Below, one piece after another: positions 24,043-32,787 of a stretch of DNA of 64,000 nucleotides. Origin of the DNA: an uncultured Lachnospiraceae bacterium (lineage in GTDB: Bacteria > Bacillota > Clostridia > Lachnospirales > Lachnospiraceae); assembly GCA_910588825.1 (NCBI GenBank), contig CAJURF010000009.1, positions 1 to 64,000 of the forward strand, read 5' to 3'. Every line of letters starts with the position of its first letter. The first letter of the stretch is position 1. A model generated the notes under the pieces. The model did not search any database, had not been told where the DNA came from, and saw only the letters and a list, made by a program, of their open reading frames with translations. The translations under genes and the position numbers were made by a program.

Positions 24043-26151
24043 ATGGCGGCAAAAAAAGGAAATTTATCCATTAATAGTGAAAACATATTCCCGATTATCA
24101 AAAAATGGCTTTATTCAGACCATGATATTTTTTTCAGAGAGATGGTATCCAATGGCTGTGATGCTATTACTAAGCTGAAAAAACTGGAAATTATGGGAGA
24201 ATACCAGTTCCCGGATGACTATAAGGCAAAAATTGATGTGATTGTAAATCCGGAAGAAAAGAGCCTGAAGTTTATTGATAATGGTATCGGTATGGATGCG
24301 GATGAGGTGGAAGAATACATCACGCAGATTGCCTTTTCCGGTGCCACAGAATTTTTGGAAAAATATAAGGACAAGACTACAGATGACCAGATGATCGGCC
24401 ACTTTGGACTGGGCTTTTATTCGGCATTTATGGTAGCGGATGTGGTGCACATTGATACTCTTTCCTATAAAGAAGGGGCTAAGCCAGTGCACTGGACCTG
24501 TGACGGGGGCACAGAATATGAGATCTCAGAAGGCAATAAAAATACAGTAGGTACAGAGATTACTCTGTTCCTCGGGGAATCCAGTGTGGAATTTGCCAAC
24601 GAATACCGGGCAAGGGAGATTATCGAGAAGTACTGCTCATTTATGCCGGTGAACATCTATCTGAGCAAGGCAAATGCAGAACAGGAATATGAGACCATTG
24701 ACGAAGAAGACCTGCAGGATGACGATGTTGTAGTAGAACATATCCATGAAGAAGCCAAGACAGAGGAAAAGGAAAATGATAAAGGAGAGAAAGAAGTAGT
24801 AGAGATCTCTCCGGCCAGGGACAGGGTGAAGATTAACAAACGTCCGGTTTCTCTCAGCGATCCGGAGCCATTGTGGAATAAACATCCCAATGAGTGCAAA
24901 GATGAGGATTATAAAGAGTTTTACCGGAAGGTATTTATGGACTTCAAGGAGCCGCTGTTCTGGATTCATCTGAATATGGACTATCCCTTTAACTTGAAAG
25001 GTATTCTGTATTTCCCGAAAATCAATACGGAGTATGACTCCATTGAGGGAACCATTAAGCTGTACAATAACCAGGTATTTATTGCGGATAATATTAAGGA
25101 AGTGATTCCTGAATTTTTGATGCTGCTTAAAGGAGTGATTGACTGTCCGGACCTGCCTTTGAATGTGTCCAGAAGCGCCCTGCAGAATGATGGATTCGTG
25201 AAGAAGATCTCAGAATACATTACTAAGAAAGTGGCAGATAAGCTCACTGGTATGTGTAAGACAAAACGGGAAGACTATGAGTCTTACTGGGATGATATCA
25301 GTCCCTTTATCAAATTCGGTTGTATTAAAGACGACAAGTTCTCTGAGCGTATGATGGATTACATTCTGTTCAAGAACCTGGATGATAAATACCTCACTCT
25401 GAAAGACTGCATTGAGGAAAATAAAGAGCCTGAGGACAAGGAGGCTGAGTCTGCGGATATTACGAAAGAGGACAAGCCTCAGGAGGATGGCGCAGCTAAG
25501 GAAGATGCCCAGGGGGATGATGCCGGGGAGGACGAAGGCAAGGAGCCGAAGAAAACCACAATCTTCTATGTGACAGACCCGGTACAGCAGAGCCAGTATA
25601 TTAATCTGTTCCGGGAGCAGGGGCTGGATGCGGTGCATCTGCAGCACAACATTGATAATGCGTTTATCTCCCATATGGAACGCCTCAATGACAAAATTAA
25701 ATTCCAGCGCATTGATGCCGATATGACAGAGGCAGTGGTGGAAGCCGATGCAGATGAGGAGACGGCAAAGGCCCTCACTGAGCTGTTCCGGAAACAGCTG
25801 GACAATGAGTCTCTGAATGTGAAAGTGGAGAATCTGAAAAATGAAAACGTATCTTCCATGATGACATTGGAAGAAGACAGCCGCCGTATGCAGGAAATGA
25901 TGAAGATGTACAGCATGGGCGGAATGGGGGGCATGGACCCCAACATGTTCGGCGGAAAAGAAACACTGGTGCTCAACGCAAAGAACCAGCTGGTTCAGTA
26001 TCTGGCTGCAAATCAGGAATCCGAGCATGTGCAGATGCTCTGCCAGCAGCTGTATGACCTGGCTATGATCAGCCATAAACCGCTGGCACCTGAGGCAATG
26101 ACTAAGTTTATTGCACGCAGCAATGAGATTATGATGCTGCTGACAAAGTAA
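24043..26151 (+). CDS. htpG: HtpG, Hsp90-family chaperone
   Basis: A 702-residue ATP-dependent cytosolic chaperone. The GHKL ATPase domain shows REMVSNGCDAITKLKKLE, FIDNGIGMDADEVEEYI and GHFGLGFYSAFMVAD. The middle domain contains LPLNVSRSALQNDGFVKKI. Two acidic stretches are prominent: residues about 220-265 (EEDLQDDDVVVEHIHEEAK), and about 460-510 (Glu/Asp/Lys-rich), which splits the middle region before TTIFYVTDPVQQSQYI. The chain is longer than the usual 620-640 residues mainly because of these. It is preceded by a CIRCE element and an AAGGAGTG site, and followed by a strong bidirectional terminator. Confidence 0.95.
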   Translation: MAAKKGNLSINSENIFPIIKKWLYSDHDIFFREMVSNGCDAITKLKKLEIMGEYQFPDDYKAKIDVIVNPEEKSLKFIDNGIGMDADEVEEYITQIAFSGATEFLEKYKDKTTDDQMIGHFGLGFYSAFMVADVVHIDTLSYKEGAKPVHWTCDGGTEYEISEGNKNTVGTEITLFLGESSVEFANEYRAREIIEKYCSFMPVNIYLSKANAEQEYETIDEEDLQDDDVVVEHIHEEAKTEEKENDKGEKEVVEISPARDRVKINKRPVSLSDPEPLWNKHPNECKDEDYKEFYRKVFMDFKEPLFWIHLNMDYPFNLKGILYFPKINTEYDSIEGTIKLYNNQVFIADNIKEVIPEFLMLLKGVIDCPDLPLNVSRSALQNDGFVKKISEYITKKVADKLTGMCKTKREDYESYWDDISPFIKFGCIKDDKFSERMMDYILFKNLDDKYLTLKDCIEENKEPEDKEAESADITKEDKPQEDGAAKEDAQGDDAGEDEGKEPKKTTIFYVTDPVQQSQYINLFREQGLDAVHLQHNIDNAFISHMERLNDKIKFQRIDADMTEAVVEADADEETAKALTELFRKQLDNESLNVKVENLKNENVSSMMTLEEDSRRMQEMMKMYSMGGMGGMDPNMFGGKETLVLNAKNQLVQYLAANQESEHVQMLCQQLYDLAMISHKPLAPEAMTKFIARSNEIMMLLTK

Positions 26152-26168
26152 ATATTTGAATATAACAA

Positions 26169-26201
26169 AGAAGCCCCTGGGATGTATTCCCAGGGGCTTC
26201 T
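26169..26201. terminator. Bidirectional terminator between htpG and metG
   Basis: AGAAGCCCCTGGGA and TCCCAGGGGCTTCT form a 14-bp perfect stem with a 5-base loop, between the convergent stops of htpG and metG. Confidence 0.8.
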
Positions 26202-26228
26202 CTATGGAATGGAGCACTAGGTTCTCTC

Positions 26229-28175
26229 TTAGCAGATTTCTGCCCCTGCAGGCATTTCTCTGTCCGGTGTCAGCAGCGCCAGATGCCCGTCTGCATCTTC
26301 TGCGCACAGAATCATCCCTTCTGACATAATACCGGCCAGTTTGGCTGGTTTTAAGTTTGTCACCACCATAACCTTCTTCCCCACCATTTCTTCCGGAGTG
26401 TAGTCAGATTTAATACCTGAGACAATCTGCCTTACCTGGCTGCCGATACGCACCTGAGAACACAGCAGCTTCCGCGATTTCTTCACAGCCTCGCAGGCAA
26501 TGATTTCTCCAACCTGGAACTGCAGTTTTTCAAAATCATCAAAAGTAATCTCTGGTTTTGGCTCCAGGTCCACAACCGGGCCGTGGGTTTCCTCTGCTTT
26601 GGGCGGATGGAGTTCTTCCACTTTCTGCAGCACTTCTTTGATATCCTGGCGGGCAAAAAGGATTTCCGGTTTGTCAGTCACCCGGTTTCCAGAAGGATAA
26701 AGGCCGAATGTCTCCAGGGTGTCCAGGCCGCGTTTCTCCACCTGCAGCTGTTTTAAAATCCTCTGGGCAGTCTTGGGCATGAAAGACTCCAGCAAAGTGG
26801 TGCCCATGTAAATACCCTCAGCCAGATTGTAGAGCACTTCAGCCAGACGGTCTTTCTTGTCCGGGTCTTTTGCCAGGGCCCAGGGCATGGTCTCATCAAT
26901 ATATTTATTGCAGCGTTTGAACAGGGTGAAAATCTCTGTTATGGCATCTGCCACCCGCAGGTCTTCCATCTTGGCAGTGACTTTTCCCACTGTGGAGACA
27001 GCAACTGCTTTCAGGTCGTCATCCACCGGCTCGATTACTTGAGTGTTGGTAACTACCCCGTCGAAAAATTTGTTGGACATGGAGAGTGTGCGGTTTACCA
27101 GATTGCCCAGCGTGTTGGCAAGCTCGGAATTCATCCGTTCCACCAATAGCTCCCAGGTAATCACTCCGTCATTTTCAAAAGGCATTTCGTGAAGGACAAA
27201 GAAGCGTACAGCGTCTACCCCGAAGAAATCAGCCAGTTCGTCTGCATATAATACATTACCCTTTGACTTGCTCATCTTTCCCTCGCCCTGGAGCAGCCAG
27301 GGATGGCCGAATATCTGCCTGGGCAGCGGAAGATCCAGTGCCATCAGGAATATGGGCCAGTAGATGGTGTGGAAACGGATAATGTCTTTTCCAATTAAAT
27401 GAAGTTCTGCGGGCCAATTTTTCTTAAACTGTTCTGTGTCCGGCCCATCGCAGTCATAACCGATACCTGTGATGTAGTTGGTGAGCGCGTCCAGCCACAC
27501 GTAAATCACATGATCAGTGTCAAAAGGCACCTGGATGCCCCATTTGAAGGAAGTACGGGAGACACACAGATCCTGAAGCCCGGGCAGCAGGAAGTTATTC
27601 ATGATCTCGTTTTTCCGGGACACAGGCTGGATGAATTCCGGATGGCTGTTAATGTGTTCGATGAGCCTGTCCGCGTATTTGCTCATTTTGAAGAAATAGG
27701 CTTCCTCCTTGGCTGGAATCACTTCCCTGCCGCAGTCCGGGCATTTCCCGTCTTTCAGCTGAGACTCCGTGAAAAAGGATTCACAGGGGGTACAGTACAG
27801 ACCCTCGTAATATCCCTTGTAAATATCACCCTGGTCATAAAGTTTCTTGAAAATTTTCTGTACCTGCTTTTCATGGTCTTCGTCAGTGGTGCGGATGAAT
27901 TTGTCATAAGAGGTGTCCATCAAATCCCAGATGCGCTTGATTTCTCCCGCCACACTGTCTACAAATTCTTTGGGGGTGACGCCGGCATCGGCCGCTTTCA
28001 GCTCTACCTTCTGGCCGTGCTCATCGGTTCCTGTCTGGAAAAATACGTCGTATCCCTGCTGTCTTTTAAAGCGGGCGATGCTGTCGGCAAGAACTGCCTC
28101 ATAAGTGTTGCCGATATGGGGCTTGCCCGATGTATAGGCAATAGCCGTTGTCATGTAAAATTTTCCTTTGCTCAT
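26229..28175 (-). CDS. metG: Methionyl-tRNA synthetase with C-terminal tRNA-binding domain
   Basis: A 648-residue class I aminoacyl-tRNA synthetase that charges tRNA-Met. The HIGH motif is HIGN in AYTSGKPHIGNTYEAVLAD; the KMSKS motif is GEGKMSKSKGNVLY. A CxxC zinc knuckle pair lies at about residues 128-146 (LYCTPCESFF and KCPDCGREV). The C-terminal 110 residues are an EMAP/Trbp111-like domain (FQVGEIIACEAVKKSRKLL, QIVSGIKSDYTPEEMVGKKV). The gene is preceded by a T-box leader with a Met specifier (28263-28556). It converges on htpG. Confidence 0.96.
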   Translation of the reverse strand: MSKGKFYMTTAIAYTSGKPHIGNTYEAVLADSIARFKRQQGYDVFFQTGTDEHGQKVELKAADAGVTPKEFVDSVAGEIKRIWDLMDTSYDKFIRTTDEDHEKQVQKIFKKLYDQGDIYKGYYEGLYCTPCESFFTESQLKDGKCPDCGREVIPAKEEAYFFKMSKYADRLIEHINSHPEFIQPVSRKNEIMNNFLLPGLQDLCVSRTSFKWGIQVPFDTDHVIYVWLDALTNYITGIGYDCDGPDTEQFKKNWPAELHLIGKDIIRFHTIYWPIFLMALDLPLPRQIFGHPWLLQGEGKMSKSKGNVLYADELADFFGVDAVRFFVLHEMPFENDGVITWELLVERMNSELANTLGNLVNRTLSMSNKFFDGVVTNTQVIEPVDDDLKAVAVSTVGKVTAKMEDLRVADAITEIFTLFKRCNKYIDETMPWALAKDPDKKDRLAEVLYNLAEGIYMGTTLLESFMPKTAQRILKQLQVEKRGLDTLETFGLYPSGNRVTDKPEILFARQDIKEVLQKVEELHPPKAEETHGPVVDLEPKPEITFDDFEKLQFQVGEIIACEAVKKSRKLLCSQVRIGSQVRQIVSGIKSDYTPEEMVGKKVMVVTNLKPAKLAGIMSEGMILCAEDADGHLALLTPDREMPAGAEIC

Positions 28176-28262
28176 AAATTATTCTCCTATTCTTATTTAG
28201 ATTGTCCTATCATATGCCCGAAAAGAGCTGGATTAAGAAAGAATACTGCTTCTTATACGATA

Positions 28263-28556
28263 AAAAAACGCCTTCCCTCCAAAATTCGGAGGAAGACGAT
28301 TCATACCGTGTTACCACTTCCATTCATCTGCACCTCACAGTGCAGACCTTATCGGGTACAGTAATACCCTATCGCTATAACAGGCGAATCCTGTCGCAGC
28401 CTTACCAGAAACCTGTGGTTCGGTGCGCCTCTCAGAAGCCATGTTCCATCGGTATCCATACATCCCCTCTCAGCTCCAGGAGACAGCAGGATGCTTCTCC
28501 GTTGTGGGAATTCTCTGTGGTATCTCCACGGATGTACTCTCTTCGTCATTGTGTTT
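28263..28556 (-). ncRNA. T-box leader (tRNA-Met specifier) controlling metG
   Basis: Read on the minus strand, the leader starts with a T-box stem I base (AATGACGAAGAGAGTACAT). It has an ATG specifier candidate in CCGATGGAACATGG (about 28438-28452), the T-box antiterminator sequence GAAGTGGTAACACGG (28320-28306), and a terminator stem CGTCTTCCTCC/GGAGGGAAGGCG followed by seven T (down to 28263). Uncharged tRNA-Met would stabilise the antiterminator and raise metG expression. The metG ATG lies about 85 bases beyond the terminator. Confidence 0.85.
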
Positions 28557-28825
28557 GGCTTGTTGATGGGCTTGCCCCATCGGATTAGTAGTATTAGAGT
28601 ATCATATATTTATTTGTTTGTAAATTATTTTTTTGGGATTTTGGTGTTTGGGTTTCTGTTTCTGTTGATGGATATTGAGAGATTTCTAAAAAACTTGAAA
28701 ATATTCCTTACAAGGAATACAATAGGCTGTAGAATTGCCATTGGCAGAGAGGACGATACAAGTTGTGAAGGATATATGAAAGTGCCAAGAGAATAGGTGG
28801 CATTACAAAGTAAAGGGACTGTTGT

Positions 28826-29539
28826 ATGGATGAATATGCGCTCATGACATATTATGTAAGATATTTGAAGGAGATACGAAAGGTTTCTGATTCTACAGTA
28901 AAGCATTACCAGGAGGCGCTGCGATATATATCAAAGCGTCTGGTGGAGAAAGGAAAATTGCAGCAGACTGTGTATGAAATACAGGAGCTTAGTGAATTGG
29001 AGATGATTAGAACTTATTTGTATAATGATCCTGGTTTTGTGGCTCTCGATAAGCGTGGTCATCAGATGTATAGTGCTGGGTTTAATAATTATTATAAGTT
29101 TGCCAGTGGACAGGGATTTTCTAATATTCACCAGCAGATTGGCGTCATGGATATAGAAGTGCCTGTTGCGGAAAAACAAACATATACAATGGAAGTTTGG
29201 AAAAGATCTGCAATTATAAAAATCCAGTCAATAGAATCAGCAGGATATCAATGTGAGATAGACCCTAAGCACAACACATTCACGGCAAAAAGTACAGGGC
29301 ATCCGTATATGGAGGGACATCATGCTCTTCCAATGAAGCATCAGGATAAGTTTTCTAAAAGCTTAGATATATATGCAAATATTATTTGTCTCTGTCCTAT
29401 ATGTCATAGACTTTTGCATTATGGCGTTGAATCAGAAAAAGAGAATGTATTAAATAAGATTTATTATGATAGATCGGTTCGTTTGGCAGCAAGTGGAATA
29501 AAAATTAGCAAAACAGATTTTAAAAAATTAGTGGTGTAA
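28826..29539 (+). CDS. HNH endonuclease with an integrase-like N-terminal domain
   Basis: A 237-residue protein. Residues 1-95 (YYVRYLKEIRKVSDSTVKHY, then NNYYKFASGQGF) resemble the SAM-like core-binding domain of tyrosine recombinases. The C-terminal half is an HNH/McrA-like nuclease, with YQCEID (first Cys), MEGHHALPM (HH box), NIICLCPICHRLLHYG (N, CxxC and the last H). No methyltransferase or helicase is adjacent, so a stand-alone restriction or homing role is a guess. Base composition is more AT-rich than the neighbours, and the 235 bases upstream are also AT-rich, which suggests recent acquisition. Confidence 0.72.
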   Translation: MDEYALMTYYVRYLKEIRKVSDSTVKHYQEALRYISKRLVEKGKLQQTVYEIQELSELEMIRTYLYNDPGFVALDKRGHQMYSAGFNNYYKFASGQGFSNIHQQIGVMDIEVPVAEKQTYTMEVWKRSAIIKIQSIESAGYQCEIDPKHNTFTAKSTGHPYMEGHHALPMKHQDKFSKSLDIYANIICLCPICHRLLHYGVESEKENVLNKIYYDRSVRLAASGIKISKTDFKKLVV

Positions 29540-29632
29540 TGTATCGCGATTGATTAAACTTTACAAACCACCCAAAAAAGAATATACTGAAATGTATCGA
29601 AACATCATTATAAAATACAGGGAAGTGATACA

Positions 29633-30148
29633 ATGAATTGTTGTCCAAAATGTGGAAGTCCCGTTCAGGATGGAATGAGATACTGTCCTGGATGCGGGGA
29701 AAGAATCACCCAGGAGAGTTACAGTCAAAGTTATTATCAGGATGGAATGAATTACGGCTTTCAGGAAAACATGAATTATGGCTGTCAGGGTCAGGTGTCA
29801 GATGAAGTGGTGGATATACAGAAAAACAAAGTCCTGGCGGCGTGTTCTTATTTTGGGGTGCTGGTGCTTCTGCCTTTGTTTCTAAGCAGAGAATCTCCTT
29901 TTGCCCGGTTTCACGCCAACCAGGGTCTGGTGCTTCTGCTGGGTGAGATCATCTGTCAGGCTGTCAGCAGAGGGATGCACATGTTACAGGAATGGGGGTG
30001 GCCATTCTGGGGTTTCGGCTTGATGGGAGGGGCGCTGGATATTCTGAATCTGGTGTTTCTGGTATTTTCTATCTGGGGAGTTATTAATGTGTGTACGGGA
30101 AAATATGCTGAGATTCCGGTTATCGGTTCGATACAGCTTTTGAAGTAG
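29633..30148 (+). CDS. Zinc-ribbon membrane protein (DUF4870-like)
   Basis: A 171-residue protein. The N-terminus is a zinc ribbon (CCPKCGSPVQ ... YCPGCGERI, two CxxC). A Tyr/Gln/Asn-rich linker with the near-repeat DGMNYGFQ/ENMNYGCQ follows. The C-terminal 100 residues have three hydrophobic segments (AACSYFGVLVLLPLFL, NQGLVLLLGEIICQ, ILNLVFLVFSIWGVINV) typical of DUF4870-type proteins. Function is unknown. A perfect hairpin lies downstream at 30224-30246. Confidence 0.75.
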   Translation: MNCCPKCGSPVQDGMRYCPGCGERITQESYSQSYYQDGMNYGFQENMNYGCQGQVSDEVVDIQKNKVLAACSYFGVLVLLPLFLSRESPFARFHANQGLVLLLGEIICQAVSRGMHMLQEWGWPFWGFGLMGGALDILNLVFLVFSIWGVINVCTGKYAEIPVIGSIQLLK

Positions 30149-30223
30149 CGGCTTACAGCCACAGGCAGGGAGAGAGCCAGAGCCGTAGTATGAAAAGAAA
30201 TATCAAAAGATAGAGTAAAGCAC

Positions 30224-30246
30224 AAGGGCAGGTAATACCTGCCCTT
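30224..30246. terminator. Perfect hairpin downstream of the zinc-ribbon gene
   Basis: AAGGGCAGGTA-a-TACCTGCCCTT is an 11-bp perfect inverted repeat in the 225-base gap before rtcB. No T run follows, so it may be a terminator of low strength or another structured site. I see no gene in the rest of the gap. Confidence 0.4.
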
Positions 30247-30373
30247 AAATGATAGGGAGCTGCCAAAAAAGCGGCCAGAAGGGCGCACATAGAAGTTCTG
30301 ACTAAAGAGCATCTCATAAAACCAGGCAAAAAGGGACTTCCGAGAGTACATGATAGAAGAAAGGGGGAAAACC

Positions 30374-31576
30374 ATGCTGGAAATTAAAGGAGCGGTTACA
30401 ACAGCCATCTGTTACGCAAATATCATTGAGGAAGAAGCCGTGGAACAGATCCGCAGAATGTGCGATCAGGAGTTTACGAAGGACTGCCAGGTGAGGATTA
30501 TGCCGGATGTGCATGCAGGCAAGGGCTGCACCATCGGAACCACCATGACGGTTAAAGACAAAGCGGTTCCCAACGTAGTGGGCGTGGATATTGGATGCGG
30601 TATGTATACAGTGAATCTGGGAAAACAGGAGATTGATCTGGAGCGGTTTGATGCGGCCTGCCATTTTGTGCCTTCCGGAATGCGGGCGTGGGAGGGACGG
30701 CAGGAGAGATTTCCTTTAACAGAGCTTCGCTGTTACCGTTCTCTGGAGAGAACCAAGTGGATCGAGAGGAGTCTGGGAACCCTTGGCGGAGGCAATCATT
30801 TTATTGAGATTGACCGCGCATCGGACGGGACAAATTATCTTGTGATTCATACAGGGAGCCGGAATCTGGGAAAACAGACAGCGGAGATTTATCAAAAGCT
30901 GGCGGTGGAGCTGAATCAGGGAAAGGAGGAGTATTTTAAAAAGAAGGATGCTCTGATTGCGCAATACAAAGCTGCTGGGCGGAGGAAGGAGATCCAGCAG
31001 GCACTTTTGGAACTCCACTGGCAACATAAACCCCTGAGTGTTCCAGAGGATCTCTGTTATGTGTACGGCAGTTATTTTGAGGATTATCTCCACGATGTGG
31101 AAATCTGCCAGGAGTTCGCGGTCAGAAACCGGGAATTGATTGCGGAGATTCTGCTTGAGAGGACAGGACTTTCCGGAGAGGGAGGATTTCATACCATCCA
31201 CAATTACATTGACACAGACGAAATGATTCTGCGAAAAGGTGCCATTGCGGCCCATGACGGAGAGAAAGTGCTGATACCCATTAACATGAGAGATGGCAGT
31301 GTGCTGGCAGTGGGAAAGGGAAATCAGGAGTGGAATTATTCTGCGCCCCACGGCGCGGGACGTGTGATGTCCAGGAAGAAGGCCAAGGCATCTCTGAGTA
31401 TGGAAGATTATGAGGCGGCCATGGAGGGAATTTATACCACATCGGTGAATGAGAATACGCTGGATGAGGCGCCGTCGGCATATAAGTCACTGGATGATAT
31501 CATAGGGGTCATCCGGGATTCGGTGGATGTGATTGAAATCATGAAGCCGATTTATAATTTTAAAGCCTCCGATTGA
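30374..31576 (+). CDS. rtcB: RtcB-family RNA ligase
   Basis: A 400-residue homologue of RtcB, which joins RNA 2',3'-cyclic phosphate (or 3'-phosphate) and 5'-OH ends using GTP and Mn. Expected motifs are present: MPDVHAGKGCTIGTT, GVDIGCGMYTVNLG (metal-binding Cys), LGGGNHFIEID, VIHTGSRNLGKQ, IPINMRDGSVLAVG and SAPHGAGRVMSRKKA (the guanylylated His). I use the ATG at 30374, close behind GAAAGGGGG, instead of 30350. No rtcA or rtcR is present. The bacterial role is RNA repair or tRNA/rRNA healing after stress. Confidence 0.92.
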   Translation: MLEIKGAVTTAICYANIIEEEAVEQIRRMCDQEFTKDCQVRIMPDVHAGKGCTIGTTMTVKDKAVPNVVGVDIGCGMYTVNLGKQEIDLERFDAACHFVPSGMRAWEGRQERFPLTELRCYRSLERTKWIERSLGTLGGGNHFIEIDRASDGTNYLVIHTGSRNLGKQTAEIYQKLAVELNQGKEEYFKKKDALIAQYKAAGRRKEIQQALLELHWQHKPLSVPEDLCYVYGSYFEDYLHDVEICQEFAVRNRELIAEILLERTGLSGEGGFHTIHNYIDTDEMILRKGAIAAHDGEKVLIPINMRDGSVLAVGKGNQEWNYSAPHGAGRVMSRKKAKASLSMEDYEAAMEGIYTTSVNENTLDEAPSAYKSLDDIIGVIRDSVDVIEIMKPIYNFKASD

Positions 31577-31746
31577 TGGTAAATGCTGACACCCCTGCGC
31601 ACTGAGAGTCATGAAATACTTTGCGCGCTCTGTTATACTGGGTTCGTAAATGATCATTACAAAACTGCTTCAAACGCCGCGGGTTTGGAGAAAATAAAAA
31701 CAAAGCCCGGGCCCGGGTGACGAAATGGATGAAGGAGAGGCAGAAG

Positions 31747-32619
31747 ATGGACTGGATTACGGGGATCAGCCAGGCGATTGACTATGTAGAAGACCATATA
31801 ACAGAACCTGTGAATTATGAGGAAGCAGCAAAATGTGCGTATTCTTCCAGCTTTCATTTTCAGAGGGTATTTTCTGTGGTCTGTGGTTTTACCCTTGGGG
31901 ATTATGTAAGGTTCCGCAGGCTGGCCCTTGCCGGCAGGGAGCTTGCGGCGGAGAATGCCAAGGTGATTGATATTGCCATGAAGTATGGATACGACACGCC
32001 GGAGAGTTTTTCCAGGGCATTCACCAGATTTCACGGGTGTTCACCCACCCAGGCGAAGAAAGGCGCTGTAATCAAGTCATTTTCACGGCTTTCCGTAAAA
32101 CTAATAGTCAGTGGAGGGACAAAAATGGATTACAGGATCGAGAAGAAGGATGCGTTTGATGTTCTGGTAAAGCGGAAACGTTTTACGAAGAATAAGGAGA
32201 TTAACGGACAGGAAATCACAGCATTTTGGGGACAATGTACGGCTGACGGCACCATTGACAGAATTACCCGTTATGTGCATAGGGATAATGTGTTTAAAGA
32301 TTCTATTATCGGAATCGCGCTGGAGTACCTGCCGGGGGATGAGGACTTTCCCTATGGAATTGGATGCCATTATAACGGGGAACCCGTGACAGATGAGGAC
32401 CTTGAGGTGGTATCACTTCCAGCGGCGTCTTACGCGGTATTTCCGTGCAGGGGAGCCATGCCGGAGGCGTTCCAGAAGGTATATAAGTATATCTTTGAGG
32501 AATTCTTTTTAAACAGCGAATATCAGCCTAGCGGGGTGGAGATTGAGGCATATCCGTCCGCCAATGCCACAGATCCGGATTATTACTGGGAATTGTGGCT
32601 GGCTGTGAAAAAGAAATAA
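31747..32619 (+). CDS. AraC-family regulator with GyrI-like ligand-binding domain
   Basis: A 290-residue transcription factor. Residues 1-105 are the double helix-turn-helix AraC domain (NYEEAAKCAYSSSFHFQRVF, DIAMKYGYDTPESFSRAFTR, FHGCSPTQAKKG). The C-terminal 155 residues (MDYRIEKKDAFDVLVKRKRF ... YYWELWLAVKKK) form a GyrI-like effector domain, as in Rob/SoxS-type and BmrR-like multidrug sensors. I use the ATG at 31747 because AAGGAGAGG lies just upstream. No transporter is adjacent. A strong terminator follows. Confidence 0.9.
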   Translation: MDWITGISQAIDYVEDHITEPVNYEEAAKCAYSSSFHFQRVFSVVCGFTLGDYVRFRRLALAGRELAAENAKVIDIAMKYGYDTPESFSRAFTRFHGCSPTQAKKGAVIKSFSRLSVKLIVSGGTKMDYRIEKKDAFDVLVKRKRFTKNKEINGQEITAFWGQCTADGTIDRITRYVHRDNVFKDSIIGIALEYLPGDEDFPYGIGCHYNGEPVTDEDLEVVSLPAASYAVFPCRGAMPEAFQKVYKYIFEEFFLNSEYQPSGVEIEAYPSANATDPDYYWELWLAVKKK

Positions 32620-32628
32620 GGGGGTGCG

Positions 32629-32663
32629 GCGCCTGGAGCAGTTTGAATGTGTGCTCCAGGCGC
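32629..32663 (+). terminator. Terminator after the AraC-family gene
   Basis: GCGCCTGGAGCA and TGCTCCAGGCGC form a 12-bp stem with an 11-base loop, followed by TTTGCTG. It is 10 bases after the stop codon. Confidence 0.7.
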
Positions 32664-32751
32664 TTTGCTGTCATTAGCTCAAGCAGGGAAAATGTCCCGG
32701 AATACTGAAAATAGTGTTATGGAAAATGAGAAATGTTATCATCTGAAGGGT

Positions 32752-32781
32752 TTGACAGAGAGATTTGGATTGTGGTAGACT
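32752..32781 (+). promoter_or_regulatory. Promoter of the flavin redox operon
   Basis: TTGACA (32752-32757) and TAGACT (32776-32781) lie 18 bases apart, directly before the apbE ATG at 32788. The predicted start of transcription would fall close to the ATG, so the message may be nearly leaderless or the true start codon may lie further in. Confidence 0.45.
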
Positions 32782-32787
32782 ATACGC

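Noticed and set aside
25210..26307. Minus-strand open frame (365 codons) across the end of htpG
   Set aside because: It is antisense to htpG with no motif, and it includes the terminator region.
27399..28364. Long plus-strand open frame (321 codons) across metG
   Set aside because: It lies antisense to the well-conserved metG and its T-box leader, with no family similarity. It reflects codon bias of the real gene.
28668..28796. Possible 42-codon gene (starting MDIERFLKNLK) upstream of the HNH gene
   Set aside because: No ribosome binding site and no known family. The stretch is AT-rich and may be a remnant, but I cannot support a gene.
31680..31730. GC-rich palindrome CCCGGGCCCGGG before the AraC-type gene as an operator
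   Set aside because: It is a short self-complementary string without a second copy or a promoter around it. It is too weak to call.
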